A stretch of DNA of 58,464 nucleotides from Chitinophagaceae bacterium (GCA_003168265.1 PMSV01000022.1:1-58464); one strand, 5' to 3'; positions 17,386-27,232 are shown, counted from the first letter of the stretch. Translations and numbers: made by a program. Notes: a model not told the origin generated them from the letters alone.

Positions 17386-18779
17386 TTTTTCTGGACAGGT
17401 GCTTTTACAATCGTAGTATCCTGCTGCAGAAGCGGGACCACATAACCTCCCGTGTCCACCGAACAATTCGGAAATAATTTTTTGATTTCTGAAAAATGAA
17501 CTCCGGTATGAAAAATATAGAGTGTCTTCAGCCTTTTCAGGTCTTTCAGTGACTCCAATCCCTTATCTGTGATCTTGGTATCAAAAAGGTTAAGCCATCT
17601 GAGTCCGTTAAGCCCTTTCAAATGAGCAAGCTGCTGATCATCGACTGGGCAATGACTGATATCGAGCCCCTTGAGCGAATCCAGTTGACCTAAAACCTTC
17701 ATATCTCCATCGTCCAAAGGAAACTGGGAAAGCTTAAGCCAAACGATTTGTTTCTTGACGCGCAGGAGCAGGGCAATCGTCTCGTCATTTTTCCTGGCAG
17801 TTATATAGTTCGCGGAAAGCCAATGACTGCCTTGAGCAACCGGCAATACCACCACAGCAGAATCCTTCAATTGTGTAAGCGCTCTCTCATCTGCCGCATC
17901 CACATCGCCCATCGGCAGGTCCAGTTCTTGCTTTTTTTCTGCTGAAGGCCCCTGTAAAGCGAGAAGATCTTCCTTCACGGCATCCGGTTGGTTAATCGAT
18001 TTGACCTGTTTGGAAAAGGGCGCGCCCTGCCCGATCCACCATTTCAAAAGCCCAATTTCTGCTTCGCTAAGTTGAACCTTTTCTTCTGGGGCCATATGGT
18101 GCGAATCCTCCTTAGGAAGGAGGATTCGCTTGATTAGCAGACTCTGTTCAGGCCTGCCGGGAATAATAAGTTCTGCATCCTTTCCTCCCCTCACGATTCC
18201 CACAGAATCATCCAGCCGCAATTTTCCTTTTTGTTTTGAAGGACCATGACAAGAGACGCATTTCTCTTGGAAGATGGGCCGTATCACATCGTCAAAAACC
18301 TCAGCCGCTTGAATATCTGCGATAGGTTTTCGATGAAAATTATTACTCGAATCTCCGGTAAATATTTGTTTTAGCGGTCCGCTGAGGTAATCCGAACCAT
18401 GGGTCAGTGACCCACCCAGATGCCCCGTGACAAAAAGCTGGAATACCAGCAACCACGCAAGCGACAATTGCCATCTCCGAAATCTTTTGGTCTTATGCAA
18501 ATAATAAAGCAGCATGGAAATTAAAGCCACGCCGATTCCCATACATTGGTGGAAATTTACAGGCCCCTCGTCATAATCACCCGATTGCGCAAGCACATAT
18601 CCCGTAATGCAGGATACCAGGGCGCTGATCATCCCTAAGAGAAGCATCAAATTGATCGCCGGACCAAGATGAGCATACCTGATCTTCCTGGACTGCCATA
18701 TGAAAATGCAGGCCAGCAAAAGAATGCCAATCGGCAGGTGAACAAGGACGGGATGAAGTCGGCCAATCAGTTGCAGCAT
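17382..18779 (-). CDS. Membrane c-type cytochrome with DUF2231-like membrane part and leucine-rich repeats
   Basis: The protein has 465 residues. The first 145 contain four hydrophobic helices with conserved histidines (GRLHPVLVHLPIG), resembling DUF2231. A planctomycete-type cytochrome c module follows, with CVSCHG as the heme-attachment motif, then GKLRLDD, IIPGRPEQSLL and GLLKWWIGQGAPF. The C-terminal 150 residues contain leucine-rich repeats (LKGLNGLRWLNLFDTKITDK and a related copy). The protein would be anchored in the inner membrane with the heme and repeats in the periplasm. It follows the six-gene operon on the same strand after a 190-base gap, so it may be read through or separately started. 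The redox partner is unknown. Confidence 0.85.
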   Translation of the reverse strand: MLQLIGRLHPVLVHLPIGILLLACIFIWQSRKIRYAHLGPAINLMLLLGMISALVSCITGYVLAQSGDYDEGPVNFHQCMGIGVALISMLLYYLHKTKRFRRWQLSLAWLLVFQLFVTGHLGGSLTHGSDYLSGPLKQIFTGDSSNNFHRKPIADIQAAEVFDDVIRPIFQEKCVSCHGPSKQKGKLRLDDSVGIVRGGKDAELIIPGRPEQSLLIKRILLPKEDSHHMAPEEKVQLSEAEIGLLKWWIGQGAPFSKQVKSINQPDAVKEDLLALQGPSAEKKQELDLPMGDVDAADERALTQLKDSAVVVLPVAQGSHWLSANYITARKNDETIALLLRVKKQIVWLKLSQFPLDDGDMKVLGQLDSLKGLDISHCPVDDQQLAHLKGLNGLRWLNLFDTKITDKGLESLKDLKRLKTLYIFHTGVHFSEIKKLFPNCSVDTGGYVVPLLQQDTTIVKAPVQKN

Positions 18780-18862
18780 GAATCGAAAACTGGATCAGGT
18801 ATTAAGTTAATTAAAAAGCATTGGAAAGTCTGTTAAAGAAAAAATTAGGAAACCTTTCGAAA

Positions 18863-18904
18863 TACTCATCATATTGAGTAAAAATGGTCAACACATTGAG
18901 TAAA
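18863..18904. promoter_or_regulatory. Operator-like repeats upstream of the DUF2231/cytochrome gene
   Basis: TACTCA (18863-18868), six bases, then TGAGTA (18875-18880) form a perfect inverted repeat. ATTGAGTAAA occurs at 18873-18882 and again exactly 22 bases on, at 18895-18904, that is two helical turns. The sites lie about 85-125 bases upstream of the gene starting at 18779. This looks like a regulator binding region; no regulator is encoded next to it. Confidence 0.45.
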
Positions 18905-18969
18905 TTATTTCTGATGCTGTAACTATTTCATATATAATAATTTGCAAAATTTTCTATTTGATCAAGTCC

Positions 18970-19896
18970 TCATCCATACCTCTTCCGCAGCAGGTTCATC
19001 ATATGCACATTGATCGCCCATTGGTCGGACACTGGTTGAACCGTATAAGGCAGGGCCGGCATATAGTGCGGCGGCCCGAACTCCGTAAGCACCGTCAACA
19101 CCTCGCCCTTCGCCCGCTTCAATTCAACCACCCGGTCCCACCAGGCAAAATGCACTTTCACCGCTTCCTCCCATTCGGGAGCCCTTGGATCATTCACCTG
19201 CGGTCCTTCCTGGTGACCGATCCTTGCATGAACATGATCGGTGCGCTCCAGGGCCAGGTCCACCGTCTCCTGCTGATCCTGAAGCAAACTCTCAGATACA
19301 TTACACCAATGAGAAATATCCAGTGTGATCCGAAGGCCCTCAATTTTTTCAAAATACTGTCTTGCAACAGGCGCCGAATAAAGAATTCTCGAACGATGGG
19401 TCTCATGGCAGATCTTTATTCCGGTTTCCTTCGCAAGCTGCATCGTATAATCCATGAAACGCTGGTTATCTTCAAAAGCAAAAAAATCCTTACCGGAATG
19501 GCAATTAATATAAAGAGGTCGCTGACGTGAATTGGTAGCCGCAGCATGCACCATCTTGGTGAAGCTCGCAAAATTATCCTGGAACCGGGGCTCATGACCA
19601 GCACATAAAAAGCCCACTTGCAGCCCGTATTTTTTCAAAGCCGAAAAGACCTGGTCGGTGACCGAATCATCAAAATTCCACCAGATCTCGATCCCGTCAT
19701 AGCCATCCCTTTTTACCCTGCTGCAATACTCATCGATGGTTCCGCCAAATCCCCAATTGGTCGCCAGAATTTTTAAGGCAAATGATCCGTCCATATTTTT
19801 AGAAAATTTTTTGTTAAGTGAAAGATGTTCCAGTGTGCCCAAGGCCAGGGCCGTTGTAGCTCCAGCCGATGCCTGAATAAATTTTCTTCTTTCCAA
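18970..19896 (-). CDS. Exported sugar phosphate isomerase/epimerase-like TIM-barrel protein
   Basis: The protein has 308 residues. The N-terminus ERRKFIQASAGATTALALG is a twin-arginine-like export signal, so the enzyme probably works folded outside the cytoplasm. The rest is an AP-endonuclease-2-type xylose-isomerase-like TIM barrel: GYDGIEIWW, KICHETHRSR with a metal-ligand pair, ITLDISHWCNVSES, HVHARIGH and LTEFGPP. Such proteins isomerise or epimerise keto sugars using a divalent metal. It is the last gene of the tight six-gene operon, 12 bases after the glycosidase gene, which fits a role in processing the released sugars. The exact substrate is not known. Confidence 0.85.
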   Translation of the reverse strand: MERRKFIQASAGATTALALGTLEHLSLNKKFSKNMDGSFALKILATNWGFGGTIDEYCSRVKRDGYDGIEIWWNFDDSVTDQVFSALKKYGLQVGFLCAGHEPRFQDNFASFTKMVHAAATNSRQRPLYINCHSGKDFFAFEDNQRFMDYTMQLAKETGIKICHETHRSRILYSAPVARQYFEKIEGLRITLDISHWCNVSESLLQDQQETVDLALERTDHVHARIGHQEGPQVNDPRAPEWEEAVKVHFAWWDRVVELKRAKGEVLTVLTEFGPPHYMPALPYTVQPVSDQWAINVHMMNLLRKRYG

Positions 19897-19908
19897 ATCC
19901 GGTTAATT

Positions 19909-21543
19909 TTACCCCCAATTAAATTTCATTTCCTTTCCATCCAGCTTCCAGTCCGCTGGAAGCGCATTACTCAGCCAGTCCAGCGGTTCTCCAACCGGCT
20001 GCACCCTGGAAGCCAGCGCAAAACCTCGTCTTATTGCTTTTTTCTGATCCTCCTCAACAAAAGAAGGATCGGCGGAAATAAAAAGCGGCGCGCCGCTATA
20101 GGCTACTAGCTCTAACCATTGCAAATTTTTATCCCAGGGCACTCTAGGAGTAATTCCCACGCAGTCTCCATCCGCATCATAAAACTTACCCTGTTGAACC
20201 AAACGGAACCCAAGCGTATTGACACCCATCTTCCTTGTGCGTTCCCATTCCAGACCGCTGGTATCATCCCCGATGCGGTTGATCTCAAAGAAGCCCGCTG
20301 CAAGGTGACTCATCGTATTACAGCCAAGCAGGACGGCATCGCCGGATCCTTCACGGATCAACCCATATAGATCCATGATGATCTCCGCATTGGTTTTTGA
20401 CTGATCGGCAAAATGCCAGTTCGGTTCGGTCAGGTCATCCATCATCTGAAAACCCCAGCGGCCCAGCAGATCAAAGGTTGAATAATCATGCTTGATCAGT
20501 TGATAGCCCCATTGACGATAAGAGATCAGCAGGTTTCTGATCCGCACCTGATTCTCATAAATGGTTGGATCCATGAAAGCCTTTTTAGGATCATTGCGAT
20601 TTGCGATGGCTGGTAACAAAAGGCTCTTGTCTGTCCCTTCATCCGCGCAAAGCAGGCGGGTCCATAATCCGGGACGCATGCCGAGTTCCTTGATCTGAGA
20701 GGCGAGTTTGGACATATCTCCGAATTTCGTATTAGAAAGGGCGCAGACCTCTCCGTCAGCCCAACCCGCATCTATAACCGAAAACGGTTTATTTGAAGTA
20801 TTGGTGACCAGGGGTGCCACCAGTTCCGTATGTTGCAGGATCAGTTCGGCAGAATTATCACCATAGGCAAAATACCAGTCATTGATCCCATAGACAGGCT
20901 GAGGAGCCTTCCGGGGATTGTCGCACATCATACCGCAGAATCGACGAACCGTTGCAAACGCATTTTCATGGGAAGAATTTTTCGCAAGCACAATGGTAGC
21001 AGCATGAAGTAAACGGTCTCCAAGAGAAACCGCATCCCCACCCGATCTTGTGTCAAGGACCAGGCTGATCGATTCCCCATCTGCCTCCCAATGACAAATA
21101 GTGGCCGCCCCTGTCTTCACACCGAAACAGAATGTATTATCCCCCTCACTTTCGATCATATACCATGGCATCTTCACCCTTTCCGAAACAGGCCTCCAGT
21201 GCACATCTCCATAAGTGCGCTCATAATGATCCCCAAGAACAAGTGCAGTAGAAGGGATGGGATATTTCCACATGCAACGGATTTTCTTCAAAGGAATTTT
21301 CGGCGATTGAATATAAATGTACGAATGCACCTTCTTCATTTTCAGTTCCAGATTAGTGTCTTCGTATCTCCAATTCTGTTTATCAGAACTCTTCATTTCG
21401 AACCATCCATCCATAGTTTCGATCGAAACCTGGTCGGGCGCAACCAGGATATGCCGGCTCTGCCCTTCAGAAAAGACATCGTTATGGATTAAAAAACTGC
21501 CAATTGAAAAACCTGTCAAACGTAAAAAATGACTTCTCTGCAA
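19909..21543 (-). CDS. Glycoside hydrolase of clan GH-D (alpha-galactosidase-like)
   Basis: The protein has 544 residues. The N-terminus (MQRSHFLRLTGFSIGSFL) resembles a Tat-type leader but lacks the second arginine. A beta-sandwich-like first 200 residues precede a TIM barrel with SVIDAGWADG, GMRPGLWTRL, LIKHDYSTFD (D353 as likely nucleophile) and INRIGDDTSG (D426 or D427 as likely acid/base). This layout is that of GH36/GH27-type alpha-galactosidases or alpha-N-acetylgalactosaminidases, which retain configuration. It sits between the DUF1501 gene (15 bases upstream) and the epimerase gene (12 bases downstream). The precise sugar is inferred; a neighbouring GH31-like assignment seems less likely. 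Confidence 0.8.
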   Translation of the reverse strand: MQRSHFLRLTGFSIGSFLIHNDVFSEGQSRHILVAPDQVSIETMDGWFEMKSSDKQNWRYEDTNLELKMKKVHSYIYIQSPKIPLKKIRCMWKYPIPSTALVLGDHYERTYGDVHWRPVSERVKMPWYMIESEGDNTFCFGVKTGAATICHWEADGESISLVLDTRSGGDAVSLGDRLLHAATIVLAKNSSHENAFATVRRFCGMMCDNPRKAPQPVYGINDWYFAYGDNSAELILQHTELVAPLVTNTSNKPFSVIDAGWADGEVCALSNTKFGDMSKLASQIKELGMRPGLWTRLLCADEGTDKSLLLPAIANRNDPKKAFMDPTIYENQVRIRNLLISYRQWGYQLIKHDYSTFDLLGRWGFQMMDDLTEPNWHFADQSKTNAEIIMDLYGLIREGSGDAVLLGCNTMSHLAAGFFEINRIGDDTSGLEWERTRKMGVNTLGFRLVQQGKFYDADGDCVGITPRVPWDKNLQWLELVAYSGAPLFISADPSFVEEDQKKAIRRGFALASRVQPVGEPLDWLSNALPADWKLDGKEMKFNWG

Positions 21544-21558
21544 AAAACTTTATTTTAA

Positions 21559-23067
21559 TTATGAAATAATTTCATTGATCACGGAACCACTAAGATCGGT
21601 GAGTCGGTATGCCCTGCCTTGAAAATTATAGGTCAGTCGTTTATGATCGAGCCCGAGTTGGTTGAGAATGGTCGCCTGGATATCAAAGGGATTCACCTTA
21701 CCGCTGATGGCGCTATAGCCGATATCATCTGTCAGTCCATGACTAAACCCTTTCTTGATCCCACCACCAGCCATCCAGATCGTAAAAGCCTCCGTATGAT
21801 GATCCCTTCCCTTAAAGGGATTCTGTTTCCCTTCCCGGTTTTCCATCATCGGGGTGCGGCCAAACTCGCCGCCCCAGATCACGAGTGTTTCATCCAACAG
21901 TCCTCTTTGTTTGAGATCCAGTATCAGTGCCGTCACCGGCTTATCCACCTGCCTGCATTTATTGATAAGCCCAATATCAATGGCAAGGCTGGCCTCAGTT
22001 CCATGGCTGTCCCAGCCCCAGTCAAAAATCTGCACAAAGCGCACACCTTTTTCGACCAGTTTGCGCGCGAGCAATATATTATTGGCAAGGCTGGCCTTTC
22101 CGGGCTCGGTCCCATACATCTCGTGAATGTATTTAGGCTCGTCATTTATATTCATCACTTCCGGAACGGAGATCTGCATCCGGTAAGCCATCTCGTATTG
22201 GGAGATCCTCGATAATATTTCGGGGTCTTGAAATTCCTTGTATTCCTCCTGGTTCACTGCATTGATCGCATCGATAGAAGCTTTACGTAAGGAACGATCC
22301 ATGCCCTGCGGGTCTTTAAGAAACAGAACCGGGTCTCCTTCACTTCGACACTGCACGCCCTGGTACACACTCGGCAGGAATCCACTGCCCCAAACACTCT
22401 TTCCGGCATCCGGAAATTTTCCCCCGCTCGTCAGCACCACGAATCCAGGCAGGTTCTGGTTCTCCGAACCGAGGCCATAAGTCACCCAGGCCCCCATGCT
22501 CGGCCTGCCCAATCGGGGGCTGCCGGTCTGAACCAGCAATTGCGCAGGTGCATGATTGAACTGGTCTGTTGTGCAGGCCTTCAAAAAACTGATCTCATCC
22601 ACGATCCCCGAAAGATGGGGCATATTCTCAGAAACCCAGGCTCCGGATTCACCGTGCCGGCTGAATTTTGCCTGTGGTCCAAGCATCGTAGGCACACCCC
22701 GAATAAACGCAAATCTTTTTCCCTCAAGCAAGGAAGGCGGGCATAGCTGGCCGTCAAGCTTCATCAGTTCGGGCTTATAATCAAAAAGCTCCAGTTGAGA
22801 AGGAGCTCCTGCCATATGGAGATAGATCACGGACTTGGCCCGGCCGGGGAACATGGGCATCCTTGGAGCAAGTGGGTGAGCGGGATCCAGAGCAATGCTT
22901 CCTCCCGTCGCATTCTGCTTTCCAAAGCAGCCTCCTAAGAGCGAGCCCAGTGCCAGGGCCCCGAAACCCATCGCGCTCTCCTTCAGAAAATGCCTTCTCG
23001 TGAGAAAATGCATGGATCGTTCCTGCGCTTCTCTGAAAAGTCGTGCATTATTTAAGTCTTTCTTCAT
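21559..23067 (-). CDS. DUF1501 (sulfatase-like fold) exported protein
   Basis: The protein has 502 residues. An N-terminal extension leads into TRRHFLKESAMGFGALALG, a twin-arginine signal, followed by SLLGGC, which could also be a lipoprotein site. The body has SVIYLHMAGAPSQLELFDYK, HGESGAWVSENMPHL, VIWGGEFGRTPM and KGRDHHTEAFTIWMAGGGIK, the classic DUF1501 order; the fold is related to alkaline phosphatase/sulfatase, but no activity is established. In many Planctomycetes and some Bacteroidota this gene always sits next to a DUF1549/DUF1553 cytochrome, as here: the partner stops 4 bases before this start. The function is unknown. Confidence 0.92.
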   Translation of the reverse strand: MKKDLNNARLFREAQERSMHFLTRRHFLKESAMGFGALALGSLLGGCFGKQNATGGSIALDPAHPLAPRMPMFPGRAKSVIYLHMAGAPSQLELFDYKPELMKLDGQLCPPSLLEGKRFAFIRGVPTMLGPQAKFSRHGESGAWVSENMPHLSGIVDEISFLKACTTDQFNHAPAQLLVQTGSPRLGRPSMGAWVTYGLGSENQNLPGFVVLTSGGKFPDAGKSVWGSGFLPSVYQGVQCRSEGDPVLFLKDPQGMDRSLRKASIDAINAVNQEEYKEFQDPEILSRISQYEMAYRMQISVPEVMNINDEPKYIHEMYGTEPGKASLANNILLARKLVEKGVRFVQIFDWGWDSHGTEASLAIDIGLINKCRQVDKPVTALILDLKQRGLLDETLVIWGGEFGRTPMMENREGKQNPFKGRDHHTEAFTIWMAGGGIKKGFSHGLTDDIGYSAISGKVNPFDIQATILNQLGLDHKRLTYNFQGRAYRLTDLSGSVINEIIS

Positions 23068-23071
23068 TCAC

Positions 23072-25843
23072 CTAATTCTTTGTTATTAATTCATCCAGGT
23101 TGAACAAAGCATTCGCCACGAGAACCAGGGCTGCTGTTGCAGGCCGGCCATCTCCATCCTTCTCCCCGATCATTTCAAAGCTTCTCACCCTATCATTGTT
23201 CATCTTCTCATAAGCCAATTCATAAAGACTGGTCAATGCATTCAATTTCTCTTTGCTGATCGGTTTATATAGAGCGATCTCATAACCCCTGGCAATTTCT
23301 TTTTTCACATCAGTTCCTCCCTCCTTCTGCATCCTGAACGCAAAATGTCTCGCCAGATCCAGATAGGCCGAATCATTTAGTGTCACCAGTGCTTGCAGGG
23401 GTGTATTTGTTCTGATCCGCCTGGCCGTACAAACCTCTCTCGAAGCTGCATCGAAGGTAAGCATCGAAGGATATCCGGAACTCCTTTTCCAGTAAGTGTA
23501 GATGGCCCTTCTATATGCACTGTCCCCACTGCTGGCGACCCATTGCGCATTATTCCAGGGAGAAAGCCAGATCCCCTTCGGCTGGTAGGGAAATATGCTC
23601 GGTCCCCCGACCTTTCCGTTTAAAAGGCCGCTGATGCAAAGAGCCTGATCCCGGACCTGTTCGGCAGAAAGACGAACCCTGGGCCCCCTCTCCAGCCATT
23701 TATTCTGAGGATCCCTTTGCATCATTTCCGCACTCAGTCTCGAATCCTGCCGGTAGCTTGCCGATAACATGATCCCCTTTAGTAATTTTTTCAGGCTCCA
23801 GTGATCTTCCGTCATGAAGCGGTAAGAAAGCCAGTCCAATAATTCAGGATGAGAAGGAGGAATGCCCTGGGTCCCCAGGTCTTCAAGTGTCTCAGCCAGG
23901 CCGGTTCCGAATAACTGTTCCCATATCCTGTTGACGATAGTCCGTGAAGTCAAAGGATTCTTAGGATCGACCATCCAGAGTGCAAGTCCCATCCTGTTAT
24001 GGGGAGTATTCGCAACTAGTGGGTTGAGTGAATGCGGCACATCGGCCTCCACCAATTTCCCCTTCACGAGCCAATTCCCTCTTTCAAATACATGGCTCGC
24101 CCGATGCATATAGGCCGGATTGTCCATCATCACCGGAGTCGTCGGCACATTCGCAGTCAGCAATTTCCAGTAGAGCTGCTTCATTTTCTCATATCCTGCC
24201 AATCCCTTGCCGGGAAAAGATTCCGCGAAATAAAGCCAGTCGATCATGGCCCCGGTTTCGGTTGGCTTTTTCAGATTGGAATTCACATAACTGAAATAAA
24301 GAGAATGCGAACCTTCCATCGGTTGAATAGGAGTCCACGCAATCTCCCAGCCCTCCTTCCTGCTCGTATCTATTCTGATTCGCGCAAGCAGCGCTCCATC
24401 CGGCTTATCCGCATGAATCTCCCATATTCCTCCCATCTTATATCCGCTAAATCGGTAGATCAATTCCTTCCTTCCTGTCAGCTCAACATTTTTCAAACGG
24501 CAAATCGCATGGTTTCTGAAAGCAGCCCACTTGGTATCTGAGAGTTCGCTATTGGTAAAGTTGTCGCAATTCAGTGAATTATAAGCAGGCTGCCAGGTCT
24601 TTAGAAATAGCCGCATGGCCCCTGCCCTCCGGGCACCGGCGTTCTGGTTCACCCAATCACAAAGCCGTTTCAATTGGGTTTCCAAAGTATCCGGGTAGGA
24701 CCTCAGCAGCGGATAATCCGCATAAGAATCCTCATCGCGGGTATCGTTGAAAAATGCCAGGAACTTATAATACTCATCATGGGTAAAAGGATCATATGGA
24801 TGGCTATGACATTGCACACAGCCAAAAGTCGTACCCATCAGGGCCTCCCAGGTAGTATTCACCCTGTCCATCACTGCAGCCGTCCGGAACTCTTCGTTAT
24901 CCGTGCCGCCCTCATCATTGGTCATGGTATTGCGGTGAAAAGCCGTCGCGATATAATTCGCATCGCTGGGATTAGGCAATAGATCTCCTGCAAGCTGTTC
25001 AATGATAAAACTATCATAGGCCTCATCCTTGTTAAAGGCACCGATCAACCAGTCCCTGTAGCGCCAGATGCTCCGGCTATCATCACGCTCATATCCCTTT
25101 GTATCTGCATAACGGGCAAGGTCTAGCCACATCGAGGCCCAGCGTTCCCCATAGTGAGGAGAAGCCATCAGCGAATCCAGCAAATCGCTATAAGCCTTAT
25201 CTGAAGAATCATTTAAAAATCTTTCCGCCAACCCATCAGGAGCCGGCATTCCGATCAGGTCCAGGCTCGCCCTTCTCAACAGTTCCGCCTTCCCGGCCTC
25301 AGATGAATGAACCAGCCTCTGTTCCCGCAATTTCTGATCGATAAAATAATCGATATCGTTTCTCACCCAATCTAGTTTCTTTCCCGGAATCAATCCAAAA
25401 AAATGAGCTTGTGGAACCGGGACATCGACCGGCTCTAAGGTTTTATAAGCCCAATGCTCTCCCCAGACTGCCCCCTCCCTGATCCATCTCTTTAAGTTAT
25501 TGATCTCATCCTTACTTAAAGGCTCATGCCGATAAGGCATCCTGTCCTCGGGATCTCTCAGTGTCAGCCTCCGGATCATCTCACTATGATCAGGATCTCC
25601 CGGAATGATTGGAAACTTTCCCGATTCCCCTTTCACGATCGCCTCATCGCGGAACAAAAGGCTGAATCCCCCCTTCTTGCGGACTCCTCCATGGCAGAAG
25701 ATACATTTTTTATTTAAGATAGGTTTGACCTGCGCGTCAAAATCAATCGACCTCTCGTGATGAACAAACAGAAAGGATAAAATAGATGCAGCCACCAGTA
25801 ATCCGGTAATGATAAAATAATTTCTATAGCGAAGGAACTGCAT
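23072..25843 (-). CDS. PSD1-type protein: planctomycete cytochrome c, DUF1549 and DUF1553
   Basis: The protein has 923 residues. A single N-terminal membrane anchor (YFIITGLLVAASILSFLF) is followed by a cytochrome c module with CIFCHGG (residues about 47-53) and a RMPYRHEPLSKDE segment. DUF1549 comes next, from about residue 160, with RRASLDLIGMPAP, then MASPHYGERWASMWLDLARY and a second heme-like motif, CVQCHSHPYDPF. DUF1553 fills the last 300 residues (HNRMGLALWMVDPKNPLTSR, EDLGTQGIPPSHPELLDWL, TNTPLQALVTLNDSAYLDLA). The protein is membrane-anchored with both CxxCH sites outside. It forms a pair with DUF1501. The biochemical role is not established; links to polysaccharide degradation are inferred from context. 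Confidence 0.92.
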   Translation of the reverse strand: MQFLRYRNYFIITGLLVAASILSFLFVHHERSIDFDAQVKPILNKKCIFCHGGVRKKGGFSLLFRDEAIVKGESGKFPIIPGDPDHSEMIRRLTLRDPEDRMPYRHEPLSKDEINNLKRWIREGAVWGEHWAYKTLEPVDVPVPQAHFFGLIPGKKLDWVRNDIDYFIDQKLREQRLVHSSEAGKAELLRRASLDLIGMPAPDGLAERFLNDSSDKAYSDLLDSLMASPHYGERWASMWLDLARYADTKGYERDDSRSIWRYRDWLIGAFNKDEAYDSFIIEQLAGDLLPNPSDANYIATAFHRNTMTNDEGGTDNEEFRTAAVMDRVNTTWEALMGTTFGCVQCHSHPYDPFTHDEYYKFLAFFNDTRDEDSYADYPLLRSYPDTLETQLKRLCDWVNQNAGARRAGAMRLFLKTWQPAYNSLNCDNFTNSELSDTKWAAFRNHAICRLKNVELTGRKELIYRFSGYKMGGIWEIHADKPDGALLARIRIDTSRKEGWEIAWTPIQPMEGSHSLYFSYVNSNLKKPTETGAMIDWLYFAESFPGKGLAGYEKMKQLYWKLLTANVPTTPVMMDNPAYMHRASHVFERGNWLVKGKLVEADVPHSLNPLVANTPHNRMGLALWMVDPKNPLTSRTIVNRIWEQLFGTGLAETLEDLGTQGIPPSHPELLDWLSYRFMTEDHWSLKKLLKGIMLSASYRQDSRLSAEMMQRDPQNKWLERGPRVRLSAEQVRDQALCISGLLNGKVGGPSIFPYQPKGIWLSPWNNAQWVASSGDSAYRRAIYTYWKRSSGYPSMLTFDAASREVCTARRIRTNTPLQALVTLNDSAYLDLARHFAFRMQKEGGTDVKKEIARGYEIALYKPISKEKLNALTSLYELAYEKMNNDRVRSFEMIGEKDGDGRPATAALVLVANALFNLDELITKN

Positions 25844-25885
25844 GGCAACCGTATTTCAGCAAATCAAAATTACCGATAATTTTGA

Positions 25886-27232
25886 TCAATCTTTCTCGAC
25901 CAGTCCTTCCGCTATATGGTAAGCATTTATCTCGCTTATCAAAGTCAGCGCTTTCTGTTCCTCGATGGAAAGAACGATAAAGCGCACTCCCCGTACTGCG
26001 TCAAAACTCAATATTCTTTCACGTCCGATCGTTGTCCCCAGGATTTCATTTATCGTCTCTTGCTTTTCATTTTGGAGCCTGATACTAAAACGCTTGCAAT
26101 GCTGGCCCTTGTCCAAAATCTCTTTAATCATGATACAATTTACTGTCTGATCGCTCGTCAATTCAAGTCTGAACGACTGTGTAATTATTAACCCCTTCGC
26201 CTCAAGGGCCTTACCCAGATTCTCCTCTCTGAGTCTCTTAAATCCCATCAGCGCCGCAGAATCCTCCCCATGTATCAATCCTCGCTGGTCCGGGGGCACA
26301 TTCAAAAGTAGCGCGGAGCCCCTGCCCACCGATCTCAAATAAAGCTGAAACAACTCTGCCGGGCTCTTCACCTTTCCATCCTCCTGCTCATGGTAGAACC
26401 AGCCGGGCCTGATACTCACATCACATTCTGCGGGGATCCAGTTGTGCCCGTTCTCGTTTCCACGGTTAAGGGTATCCGTAGGCGGAGCCCCGGCGCCTCT
26501 AAAAAATCCCGCCGTATCCAGTAAATTCCAATTCGTCTTCCCGGCAATACCCCTTTCATTGCCCACCCAGCGGATATCCGGTCCGATATCGCTGAAGACG
26601 ACCGTACCCGGCCCGATGCGCCTCATGGTCTTTTCAAAGAGACTAAAATCATAGACCTGCTTTTTGCCATTCGGCCCTTCCCCGTTGGCCCCGTCCCACC
26701 AGAACTCAAAAAATGGCCCATACCGGGCTACGATCTCCTCCATCATTTCAACATAGACCTGGTTGTATGCTTCTGTCCCATATGCCTGATGATTCCGGTC
26801 CCAGGGAGAAAGATAGACGCCCATCCTCAATCCATATTCCCGGCAGGCATCCCTCAGTTCTGCAAGCACATCGCCCTTCCCACCCTTCCACTTACTCTGG
26901 GCAACCGTATGGGTGGAATATTTACTAGGCCATAAACAAAATCCATCGTGATGTTTGGCAGTAATGATAATGCCGCTCGCTCCTGCCGCTTTCGCGATCC
27001 GGCACCATTGCCGGCAATCCAATTCCGTCGGATTAAAAACTTCTTCCTGCTCCGTACCTTTTCCCCATTCCAGATCGGTAAAAGTATTGGGCCCAAAATG
27101 CATAAAAAGATAAAACTCCATCTTGCTCCACTCCTTTTGCCGCTCACTTGGGGTAGGTTCGATAGTCTGATGTCCATAGGCAGTAAATGCAAATAGGAAA
27201 ATCAACCAGCTCGCCGGTACTAGTAATCTCAT
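25886..27232 (-). CDS. Exported alpha-L-fucosidase (GH29)
   Basis: The protein has 448 residues and a signal peptide ending near TAYGHQ. Catalytic-domain motifs: FYLFMHFGPNTF, AKHHDGFCLWPSKYS (H94, H95), MGVYLSPWDRN and FEFWWDGANG, whose D180 aligns with the GH29 nucleophile. The protein is short for the family, with a small C-terminal beta part that keeps SFRLELTSDQTVNCI-like strands; the general look is of GH29 subfamily B, which prefers alpha-1,3/1,4-linked fucose, but that is inferred. It lies 22 bases after the phospholipase C gene and 42 bases before the PSD1 gene in the operon. Confidence 0.92.
   Translation of the reverse strand: MRLLVPASWLIFLFAFTAYGHQTIEPTPSERQKEWSKMEFYLFMHFGPNTFTDLEWGKGTEQEEVFNPTELDCRQWCRIAKAAGASGIIITAKHHDGFCLWPSKYSTHTVAQSKWKGGKGDVLAELRDACREYGLRMGVYLSPWDRNHQAYGTEAYNQVYVEMMEEIVARYGPFFEFWWDGANGEGPNGKKQVYDFSLFEKTMRRIGPGTVVFSDIGPDIRWVGNERGIAGKTNWNLLDTAGFFRGAGAPPTDTLNRGNENGHNWIPAECDVSIRPGWFYHEQEDGKVKSPAELFQLYLRSVGRGSALLLNVPPDQRGLIHGEDSAALMGFKRLREENLGKALEAKGLIITQSFRLELTSDQTVNCIMIKEILDKGQHCKRFSIRLQNEKQETINEILGTTIGRERILSFDAVRGVRFIVLSIEEQKALTLISEINAYHIAEGLVEKD

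Noticed and set aside
18958-19530. Plus-strand frame of 190 codons opposite the epimerase gene
   Set aside because: Antisense shadow; the minus strand encodes a recognisable TIM barrel with export signal.
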